Origin: Syntrophaceae bacterium
GTDB taxonomy: Bacteria > Desulfobacterota > BSN033 > UBA1163
Assembly: GCA_013388645.1 (NCBI GenBank)
Contig: JACAEV010000029.1
Coordinates: 1 to 45,950 of the forward strand
Reading direction: 5' to 3'
DNA length: 45,950 nucleotides
Shown here: piece after piece, positions 17,767-24,046 of the stretch
Numbering within the stretch: position 1 is the first letter of the stretch
Layout of the letters: every line of letters starts with the position of its first letter
Notes under the pieces: generated by a model
Seen by the model: the letters and a program-made list of their open reading frames with translations, nothing else
What the model was told of the DNA's origin: nothing
Database searches by the model: none
Position numbers and translations under genes: made by a program

Positions 17767-17863
17767 TTCATAAATGAGTTTATGTGTTCAGGCAACGAAG
17801 CCTACTTTGGGACAATGAATGATGGAAATCGTTCATCGTTTAACGTTCATTGTCACTTATGAA
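17767..17863. repeat. Nested palindromic repeat
   Basis: TTCATAAATGA and TCACTTATGAA pair at 10 of 11 positions as outer arms, and GACAATGAATGATG/CATCGTTTAACGTTCATTGTC forms an inner arm. The rest of the interval to 17920 contains the palindrome TTGATATCAA (17881-17890) and the ribosome-binding site of the next gene. Confidence 0.5.
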
Positions 17864-17920
17864 ACGGGCCTCTTTACCTTTTGATATCAATCCTTTTACA
17901 CGATGATGTGGAGGTAACTT

Positions 17921-18241
17921 ATGTATGTCCGAATGACCTTTTTTAAATTGAAAGAAGGAAAAATGCAAGAACTACGAGAGCTTTACAATAAGGAGGTCGT
18001 CTCAGCTCACAAAGGCCATAAGGGAATTCGTTTTGTTCATCTCCTTGAGTCTTTAGATAAGAAAGATGAAGGAATCTCGATCACCGCCTGGGATACCAAA
18101 GCGGATGTCGAAGCCTATGAGAAGAGCGGAGACTATGAAAAACTGGTTGCCAAATTCAAGCATATGTATACTGAGGAACCCTTGCTTAAATCCTATGAGG
18201 TAACTGCCAGTTCCGAACCGATACTCCTTCGCATTTTTTAA
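17921..18241 (+). CDS. ABM-like (antibiotic biosynthesis monooxygenase) domain protein
   Basis: This 106-aa protein fits the ABM/dimeric alpha-beta barrel fold. It opens with MYVRMTFFKLKEGKMQEL, has a central HKGIRFVHLLESLD strand and turn, a TAWDTKADVEAY segment, and ends with a final strand (SYEVTASSEP). Members range from cofactor-free monooxygenases to stress and degradation proteins that bind small ligands, so the name does not imply oxygen use in an anaerobe. It lies 17 bp upstream of a related duplicated protein and downstream of the dikinase genes across a palindrome. The ribosome-binding site is GTGGAGGTAA. A ligand-binding or accessory role in the pathway is inference. Confidence 0.7.
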   Translation: MYVRMTFFKLKEGKMQELRELYNKEVVSAHKGHKGIRFVHLLESLDKKDEGISITAWDTKADVEAYEKSGDYEKLVAKFKHMYTEEPLLKSYEVTASSEPILLRIF

Positions 18242-18258
18242 TCCACAGGGGGGATGAG

Positions 18259-18918
18259 ATGATTTTCTTATTTAATCAACACTGGGACATAATTCCTGAA
18301 AAAGAAGAGGAATACACAAAATTTGCCATCAATCATTACATTCCTACCATGAAAAAGATCGGTATCACTCCGGTTGGAGGTTTTTACGTGGTGGTGGGAG
18401 AAGGTCCCAGGGTGATCTCGGTGGGAACAGTGGACTCGCTACAAAAACTTCAAAAGGCGATGGAAACAGAGGAATATGAGGAGGTCACAGCTCAGGTCCA
18501 AGGTTATGTCACCAACTATTGCAGTAGAATTCTTAAACCCACCGGCAGAGTAAAAATGGATCAGTATACGATTCAATTAAGGGTATGGAAATTTAACCAA
18601 TACTTTAATATCATTCCTGGAAAAGAAAAGGAATACTCAGATTTTGTTAAAGAGGATCATCTCCCAACGATGGAAAAATTAGGCATAAAGATGACAGGAG
18701 GATGGCATGTAGTGGTTGGACCCAGTCCCTATATCGTTGCGGAAGGAACTGCGACAAGTATTGTCGCTATTGCCAAAGCCCTTGAGAGCGATGAATACAA
18801 GCGAATTACAAAGATATTAACATCGAAATATGTGACGGATTATAGCAGTCGTATCCTCGCTCCAACTGGTCGCATTGAGCTACCTTATCTGTTGGGAAAA
18901 ATGATGAAGGGGTTTTAA
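18259..18918 (+). CDS. Duplicated ABM-like two-domain protein
   Basis: This 219-aa protein is an internal tandem duplication of about 105 residues. Unit 1 runs from FNQHWDIIPEKEEEY to TNYCSRILKPTGRV, unit 2 from FNQYFNIIPGKEKEY to TDYSSRILAPTGRI, with strong identity throughout (HYIPTMKKIGI/DHLPTMEKLGI, GGFYVVVG/GGWHVVVG). Each unit has the ABM/NIPSNAP-like ferredoxin fold that normally dimerises, so the fusion probably folds as a pseudo-dimer with two unequal ligand pockets. No catalytic residues can be named. It follows the 106-aa ABM-like gene by 17 bp and precedes the repeat at 18943. The function is unknown; I infer a binding or isomerase-like accessory role in the cluster. Confidence 0.75.
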   Translation: MIFLFNQHWDIIPEKEEEYTKFAINHYIPTMKKIGITPVGGFYVVVGEGPRVISVGTVDSLQKLQKAMETEEYEEVTAQVQGYVTNYCSRILKPTGRVKMDQYTIQLRVWKFNQYFNIIPGKEKEYSDFVKEDHLPTMEKLGIKMTGGWHVVVGPSPYIVAEGTATSIVAIAKALESDEYKRITKILTSKYVTDYSSRILAPTGRIELPYLLGKMMKGF

Positions 18919-18942
18919 AAAGTTAGATTTAAGAATTAAGGG

Positions 18943-19046
18943 AACCTCTAATAATTCCTAATTCGTCACTCCCGCGAAAGCGGGAGTCCAGTAATTTCAA
19001 AAGCTTATGGATTCCTGCTTCCGCAGGAATGACATTTTTAGAGGTT
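18943..19046. repeat. Inverted-repeat element with ACTCCCGCGAAAGCGGGAGT core
   Basis: The outer arms are AACCTCTA/TAGAGGTT. Inner hairpins are ACTCCCGCGAAAGCGGGAGT and ATTCCTGCTTCCGCAGGAAT, flanked by GTCA/TGAC words. This is the widely dispersed 'GTCATTCCCGCGAAAGCGGGAATCC' family of non-coding repeats. It ends 34 bp before the HD gene. Confidence 0.75.
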
Positions 19047-19080
19047 GCCTTAAGAGTTTAGAGTTAAGAGTTCTCAAATC

Positions 19081-19710
19081 GTGAATATAAAACCGACCTA
19101 TAAAAAAATTTACGAACTTGCAAAACCTTTTCTGCGAACCAGAAAGAATCTCATTCACACACGGATTGCCCTCCGATATGCCTTAAAACTTTTAAAATCT
19201 GAAAAGGGGGAGGAAGACGTGGTCATCCCTGCCATTATTCTTCATGATGTAGGCTGGAAAGCCATCCCCAAGCATCTTCACCTCACTGCATTTGGACCCA
19301 ACCCATCTAATCCTAAGTTGGCAAGGGTACATGAACGGGAGGGAGCCAAAATGGCCCGAATCCTCCTCAACGACCTGCATTACCTTCCTATCAAAATAAA
19401 TGAGATCTCCCACATCATTGGAGGCCATGATTCGAGAAAGCGAGCCATCTCGCTAAGTGACCGAATTGTTAAGGATGCGGATAAACTTTGGCGATATTCC
19501 CGAACAGGTGTAAAAGTGGAGACAGAGCGATTTAATGTGCCACGGTCAATTTATCTTAACTTCTTAGAAAAGATAATAAAAGAATGGTTTCTGACTAAGA
19601 CGGGAAGAGAGATTGCCAAAAGTGAGATGGCATCGAGAAGAAAGGAAAAAGAATCGGGTAAGCTGGGGGCGAAGAAAAAACGCCACCTCAAAATTCATCG
19701 CATCGTATAA
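19081..19710 (+). CDS. HD-domain phosphohydrolase-like protein
   Basis: This 209-aa protein starts at GTG; the frame closes upstream at a stop at 19051 with no better start between. HD motifs are present in order: LIHTRIALRYA (His), IILHDVGW (His-Asp), HEREGAKMA, IIGGHD, and DADKLWRYS (Asp). These are the metal-binding residues of HD phosphohydrolases acting on nucleotides or other phosphoesters. The last 40 residues are Lys/Arg-rich (SRRKEKESGKLGAKKKRHLK), unusual for the domain and perhaps nucleic-acid binding. It lies just after a repeat and converges on the second UPF0261 gene, so whether it belongs to the catabolic cluster is uncertain. Confidence 0.8.
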   Translation: MNIKPTYKKIYELAKPFLRTRKNLIHTRIALRYALKLLKSEKGEEDVVIPAIILHDVGWKAIPKHLHLTAFGPNPSNPKLARVHEREGAKMARILLNDLHYLPIKINEISHIIGGHDSRKRAISLSDRIVKDADKLWRYSRTGVKVETERFNVPRSIYLNFLEKIIKEWFLTKTGREIAKSEMASRRKEKESGKLGAKKKRHLKIHRIV

Positions 19711-19750
19711 GGTGCAGGAAGAATGGCAAGTGGAGGGAAATATCCCCTCC

Positions 19751-20875
19751 TTACGCCTTCAGCAAATTTTCTAAATATTTGCAAGCCGACAGCCCAAATT
19801 TGGAATCATTGATGGACAGGTCAACACTCATCACGAATTCTTCGTTGATGAACTTCTCGATCCCTTTCTTGAACGTTTGGATGAGTTCCGGGTCATAGAA
19901 TTCCCTCCCCGGTTCTCCAGGATAAGACCAACCTCGAAGAGGGATTAAAAAAATTGATTTTTGAGGATGTGTCTCTTTTAGAATATTTCCAATCCACTTT
20001 ACAGCCTTGATGATTTCCTCTTTGCTCGCTTTAATCCCCCATCTGAAATCGTGGTGATATCTTTTCCTTTTCCTAAAGAGAGGAAGGGAGGGATGATCGT
20101 TAGGAAACGCAATGGTATCCAACCCTCCAGGGGAAATGACGGCTGGTAGATCCTTTGAAAGATAAGCATAAAGCCTATTTTTGTTGATCTTCCCATATGC
20201 CCCTCCAACAATATGATCCATCACGTCATGGAGAGTGAGATCCAAGATCCCCTTAAAAAAACCCATCTGGATCAGTTCTGCCATGGCCATCGTATTTTCT
20301 CCAATGGAATGGAAGGGGATAAGGTAAAAACCTTTTTTGTCCCAGAAATTTTTTACCGTTTTGAAGCATCCGTCCGTGATCCCAAAGCCAGTGATGGCAA
20401 TAGCGGGTTTGTCAAGTCGGGGTTGACCTCCAAGAAAAGAGGTTAACATCCTGACAGCATTTGTGAGAATGGATTTTGTGATGGGGTTCAACATCCCAAA
20501 GTCGCAGGGAGACTGGATATAAAGGATATCCTGATAAGGCTTAAATTGTTGGATACTATTGACAATCATTGTTGAGATGATGACCTTTGGAACAAATAAC
20601 GGAATACCTTCCATCAATTTAGTCGCCATGAAAAGATTGGTCCCCCCACCTACTGAAATGACCCCTGAGATAGGCTTCTTTTTTTCTAATTCTCTCAACC
20701 TCGCCTTCGCCTTCAAAATGGATTGATTGACTGCAATCTCTCTGCTGTCCATCTTTTTTTTTGTGGATAAGTCTATTGGAATAGGTTGATGGGATTGCCT
20801 CTTTATTTCTTGACAGATGAAATCGAGCTCTTCATGCTTTGTATCCCAGGTCCCAAGGACAATATAGTTGGCCAT
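19751..20875 (-). CDS. UPF0261 / Tm-1-like ATP-binding domain protein (copy 2)
   Basis: This 374-aa protein is paralogous to the 430-aa protein at 4172. It has an N-terminal VLGTWDTKHEEL (compare STLDTKGSE), the glycine loop SVGGGTNLF, a mid-domain GFGITDGC and PFHSIGENTMAM, VGGAYGKINKNR and the closing LIPLRGWSYPGEPGREFYDPE. It is shorter because the region equivalent to SGGGNIEQM in copy 1 is reduced to NQSILKAKARL. Bacterial members lack a known reaction; ATP binding is established only for plant Tm-1. It is transcribed alone, divergently from the acyl-CoA dehydrogenase homologue across a 159-bp gap holding promoter signals for both directions. Confidence 0.85.
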   Translation of the reverse strand: MANYIVLGTWDTKHEELDFICQEIKRQSHQPIPIDLSTKKKMDSREIAVNQSILKAKARLRELEKKKPISGVISVGGGTNLFMATKLMEGIPLFVPKVIISTMIVNSIQQFKPYQDILYIQSPCDFGMLNPITKSILTNAVRMLTSFLGGQPRLDKPAIAITGFGITDGCFKTVKNFWDKKGFYLIPFHSIGENTMAMAELIQMGFFKGILDLTLHDVMDHIVGGAYGKINKNRLYAYLSKDLPAVISPGGLDTIAFPNDHPSLPLFRKRKRYHHDFRWGIKASKEEIIKAVKWIGNILKETHPQKSIFLIPLRGWSYPGEPGREFYDPELIQTFKKGIEKFINEEFVMSVDLSINDSKFGLSACKYLENLLKA

Positions 20876-20937
20876 GCGGTACCCCTCTTAACAAAAGTTT
20901 TTAATTTTAGAAGTAGTCTATTATATTCTAATTACTG

Positions 20938-20966
20938 TTGACAAAAGGTCAAGGGATTCATAAAAT
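20938..20966 (+). promoter_or_regulatory. Promoter of the acyl-CoA dehydrogenase homologue
   Basis: A perfect TTGACA (20938-20943) and TAAAAT (20961-20966) lie 17 bp apart. The -35 box is part of TTGAC-AAAAG-GTCAA, an inverted repeat with the same half-site as the one at 6650. A TATAAT on the other strand (20920-20925) may serve the divergent UPF0261 gene but lacks a well-spaced -35. Confidence 0.6.
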
Positions 20967-21034
20967 CGAACCCGACTACCCCTTCCCTTCAAGTTGGAGA
21001 GGTTGATCGAAGGGGTAATGGTTAAGAGGATACC

Positions 21035-22174
21035 TTGTTTGAATTGAACGAAGAACAGAGGATCATTCAAAAAAGTGTACATGAGTTTGCCAAAAAGGAA
21101 TTAGCACCAAAGGCTTCTTTTTGGGATAGTCGAGAGGAATTTCCCTGGGAGCTTGTAAAAAAGATGGCAGAAATAGGTCTCACAGGATTACGTCTCCCGA
21201 AAGATTACGGTGGGGTGGAGACGGACCTGATTACTACTGGAATCGCCCTGGAAGAGGTCGCTCGATATGACCACAACTGTGCCATCATCCTTTGTGGTTC
21301 CAATATCACTGGAAGAGTACTATTGTATGGATCAGAAAAATTGAAATGGAAATACCTGCCGGATATTGCCAAGGGAAGATGTATCCTCGCTTTTGCAGCC
21401 ATGGAGTCAGAAGCAGGCTCAGATATCAGAGCCATTAAAACCAAAGCAAAACGTGTGAAGGACAAGTACCTCGTGAATGGCGAGAAGTCGATGATTACTT
21501 TTGCTGAAATTGCCCAGGGCTACATCGTGCTTGTTAAAACAGATGAAAAAAGGAGGGAAGGGATTAGCTGTATCCTTATCGAAGCCAACAGACAAGGAAT
21601 AGACATTCAACAGCTTAAGGGTTTTGGTTGGAGAGCCACCAGATGGGGGAACATCGCTTTCAGTGATGTGAGGGTTCCAGCAGAAAATTTGATTGGAGAA
21701 AAGAACAATGCGTTATCCATGCTAACACCTACTGTGCAGGAGCAAAGAGCTCTGACTGGCCTGATTGCATTGGGAACAGCCAGGCAAGCCCTTGAAGAGG
21801 CACTGGATTATGCAAGAAATCGCAGGGTGTTCGGGAAGCCTTTAGGCAAATTTGAAGGCATACAATTCAAATTAGTAGAAGACTTCACCTCGCTCGAAGC
21901 CGCCAGGCTGACATGTTTTCAAGCTCTTCACCTCATTGAAAAAAATGCGGTGGAAGCCTCCACCTGGGCAGCCATGGCGAATTTGATTGGAGGGGAGATC
22001 GCTTATAAAGTAGTAAACGATGCCATGGATGTGTATGGAGGATTAGGATATTCAAGAGAGCTTCCTTTAGAGCGTTATTTAAGAGATATCAAAGCAGTAC
22101 AAATTGCCAGTGCCACACTCAAAATGGAAATAGGCCAAGGAATCTTAGGCAAAGAATTTCTTCCTTATGCATAA
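21035..22174 (+). CDS. Acyl-CoA dehydrogenase family protein with atypical active site
   Basis: This 379-aa protein is of the usual acyl-CoA dehydrogenase length and starts at TTG. FAD and structural landmarks are present: FAAMESEAGSDIRA, WRATRWGNIAFSDVRVP, YARNRRVFGKPLGKFEGIQ and DVYGGLGYSRELPLERYLRD. The segment that normally carries the catalytic Glu (QIYEGTSQI) reads QIASATLKM, placing Ser359 there. The alternative Glu position on helix G, found in isovaleryl-CoA dehydrogenase, aligns with Gln in QEQRAL, with a Glu one residue earlier. The usual base is therefore missing or shifted, as in some ring-acyl-CoA dehydrogenases that use other residues. It may dehydrogenate an unusual acyl-CoA or have a different chemistry. 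A PaaK-like ligase follows across the repeat at 22196. Confidence 0.85.
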   Translation: MFELNEEQRIIQKSVHEFAKKELAPKASFWDSREEFPWELVKKMAEIGLTGLRLPKDYGGVETDLITTGIALEEVARYDHNCAIILCGSNITGRVLLYGSEKLKWKYLPDIAKGRCILAFAAMESEAGSDIRAIKTKAKRVKDKYLVNGEKSMITFAEIAQGYIVLVKTDEKRREGISCILIEANRQGIDIQQLKGFGWRATRWGNIAFSDVRVPAENLIGEKNNALSMLTPTVQEQRALTGLIALGTARQALEEALDYARNRRVFGKPLGKFEGIQFKLVEDFTSLEAARLTCFQALHLIEKNAVEASTWAAMANLIGGEIAYKVVNDAMDVYGGLGYSRELPLERYLRDIKAVQIASATLKMEIGQGILGKEFLPYA

Positions 22175-22195
22175 GAGGATAAGACAAGGAGGTAA

Positions 22196-22319
22196 ACCCC
22201 GTTAGAAAGTATTCGACTTTCCAATGGGGAGGTTCACATGGGGCATTAAACCACATGTGCGCTCTAAAAGGAATTGAATCTTCATCCCTGCTGTAAGCAG
22301 CGGGGTTTTCTAACGGGGT
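22196..22319. repeat. MITE-like element, copy 2 (124 bp), with terminator-like hairpin
   Basis: The ends ACCCCGTTAGAAAG and TTTTCTAACGGGGT are inverted repeats at 13 of 14 positions. The first 70 bp align with the start of copy 1 (5436), including GGGGCATTAAACC. An internal hairpin CTGCT-GTA-AGCAG followed by CGGGGTTTT (about 22288-22309) could terminate transcription from the upstream gene. The orientation is the same as copy 1. Confidence 0.75.
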
Positions 22320-22332
22320 AAAAGCGGGAGAA

Positions 22333-23682
22333 ATGAAGACATACTCAAATCAGAAAGATCTATATTGGAATCCAGCGATCGAAACGCTTCCATTGGAAAA
22401 ACTGAGATCCCTTCAACTCAGAAAATTTAAGAGGATTTTAGAATGGGCCTATGAGAGATCGAAGTTTCACCGAAAACTTTATCAGGAGGCTGGTCTTGAA
22501 CCGGGTGATATCAAATCTTATGAGGATGTGGTCAAAGTCCCAAAGGTGGAAAAGGCCATGATGAGAGATATCCAGAGAAAGGATCCTTTTCCTTACGGAG
22601 ACGCTCTGTGTGTTCCTCTGGAGGAGGTCACCGAATTCCGGCAGACTAGCGGAACCACTGGAACACCTGTTTATCAGCCGGATACTTGGCAGGACTGGGA
22701 GTGGTGGTCAGAAGCCTGGGCTTACCTCCTCTATGCCCAAGGTTACCGAAAAATGGATAGGGTATTTCTTCCCTTTGGATACAATATCTTTGTGGCCTTC
22801 TGGGCAGGTCATTATGCAGCCGAAAAGATTGGCTGCGAAGTCATTCCGGGCGGTGTCCTCGATACAGAAGCTCGGATTCTTAAGATTCAAGAACTCAAAG
22901 CGAATGCCATGATGGCGACTCCCACTTATGTCTTGGGAATGGCGGACACCGCCAAGAAAAAACTTGGAATCGATCCAGCACGCGATCTGACCATACGAAA
23001 AATCACTTGTGCCGGCGAACCAGGCGCCAGCATTCCCTCTACCAAACAGAGAATGGAAGAGGTCTGGGGAGCAAAGGTTTATGACCATGTAGGCGCAACA
23101 GAGATTGGAGCTTGGGGCTTCGAATGCACCGCGCAACCCGGTGGTCTCCATATCAATGAAGCTCTCTTTCTTGTCCAGTTAGAGGACATCGAAACAGGAG
23201 AAATCATCGAAGAGCCAGGGCGAAAAGGGAAGATTGTCATCACGGCGCTTGATCGAATTGCCCAACCCTGTATCCGATTCGATTCGAAGGATGTGGCGGA
23301 ATGGGCGAAGGACCCCTGCCCTTGTGGAAGAACATTCCGCCTTATCAAAGGAGGGGTGGTTGGAAGGGCAGATGATATTACGAAGATCAAAGGGGTGCTC
23401 ATTGCTCCCTCTGCGATTGAAGAAGTGGTCCGCTCGATCAAGGGGTTGAGTAACGAATATGAAGTCATCGTGACGAAGAAAGGAGATCTGGACCAGATCA
23501 CCCTCAAGATCGAAATTTTACCTGAAGAAGAGAAAAATCAGGAGGTAATCCTTACCCAATTGAAGGACCAATTACGATTGAAAACGAATCTCGGTTACAA
23601 CATCGAAGTTCATCCTTATAATTCTTTGCCTCGTTATGAGGTGAAGGCGAAACGATTCAAAGATTTGAGGAAACACGACTGA
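22333..23682 (+). CDS. Phenylacetate-CoA ligase-like (PaaK family) AMP-forming ligase 1
   Basis: This 449-aa protein is of typical PaaK length. The AMP-binding motif TSGTTGTPV follows EFRQ, then CAGEPGAS, HVGATEIG, a CPCGRT cysteine pair, and RFDSKDV with GRADDI near the hinge. The C-terminal domain ends with RYEVKAKRF, which includes the catalytic Lys region. The family converts aryl or arylacetic acids to CoA thioesters with ATP to AMP. The ribosome-binding site GGGAG is directly after the repeat element. It is co-oriented with the acyl-CoA dehydrogenase homologue upstream and the 58-aa protein downstream. A related but distinct paralogue is at 30574 (GSTEIS, CDCGRT), so substrates probably differ. 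Confidence 0.9.
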   Translation: MKTYSNQKDLYWNPAIETLPLEKLRSLQLRKFKRILEWAYERSKFHRKLYQEAGLEPGDIKSYEDVVKVPKVEKAMMRDIQRKDPFPYGDALCVPLEEVTEFRQTSGTTGTPVYQPDTWQDWEWWSEAWAYLLYAQGYRKMDRVFLPFGYNIFVAFWAGHYAAEKIGCEVIPGGVLDTEARILKIQELKANAMMATPTYVLGMADTAKKKLGIDPARDLTIRKITCAGEPGASIPSTKQRMEEVWGAKVYDHVGATEIGAWGFECTAQPGGLHINEALFLVQLEDIETGEIIEEPGRKGKIVITALDRIAQPCIRFDSKDVAEWAKDPCPCGRTFRLIKGGVVGRADDITKIKGVLIAPSAIEEVVRSIKGLSNEYEVIVTKKGDLDQITLKIEILPEEEKNQEVILTQLKDQLRLKTNLGYNIEVHPYNSLPRYEVKAKRFKDLRKHD

Positions 23683-23722
23683 ACAGCAGAGCGCATAGAG
23701 CATGGCGCATGGCGTGAAAATC

Positions 23723-23776
23723 TGTAACTCAACCCTTTAGGGTTGATCTTAATCAAGGTTAAAGCCTTGAGTTACA
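23723..23776. repeat. Nested hairpin repeat
   Basis: The outer arms TGTAACTCAA/TTGAGTTACA are perfect over 10 bp, and an inner hairpin TCAACCC-TTTA-GGGTTGA (23729-23746) is also perfect. The 162-bp gap also has a GCGCAT/GGCGCATGGCG microrepeat on the left and a CCTGC-CTACC-GCAGG hairpin on the right. The track's ORF start at 23743 falls inside it, so the real gene starts later. Confidence 0.6.
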
Positions 23777-23844
23777 TTATATGGATTTGTTTCGCCTGCC
23801 TACCGCAGGCAGGGATTTCGAATTTATTAGATGAGAGGTGCACA

Positions 23845-24021
23845 ATGACTCGAAGGGAATTAGGAAAACTTGATACTCGGATCAAGACGATTAAGAAGGC
23901 AACTCAGGAACTCAAACAACTCTCCGGTGGAATCCAGGCCATCGACCGAAATGCGGAACGAATCCTCGCCTCGTTAAAAATGCTCGAGATCAATGTCAGT
24001 GACGTCAAAGACCTGATCTGA
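23845..24021 (+). CDS. Small helical protein (58 aa), duplicated in the window
   Basis: The track begins this ORF at 23743 inside a repeat. The ATG at 23845, with GAGAGGTG just upstream, is the better start and gives 58 aa. The protein is a continuous amphipathic helix with heptad-like spacing (LDTRIKTIKKATQEL then IDRNAERILASL), probably a coiled coil, with no membrane segment. It lies 162 bp after the PaaK-like ligase and converges on the acyl-CoA synthetase. A frameshifted copy at 38841-39016 retains the core and the VSDVKDLI ending, so the sequence has been under some conservation. The function is unknown. Confidence 0.65.
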   Translation: MTRRELGKLDTRIKTIKKATQELKQLSGGIQAIDRNAERILASLKMLEINVSDVKDLI

Positions 24022-24046
24022 AAAAGAAGCGGCTGAAGTGGAAGGG

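Noticed and set aside
5436-22319. Target-site duplications around the two MITE-like elements
   Set aside because: The flanks (GCTCT/GAAG and GTAA/AAAAG) do not show a convincing direct duplication.
22708-23507. Two antisense ORFs (147 and 142 aa) opposite the PaaK-like gene
   Set aside because: Shadows of a strongly conserved coding frame.
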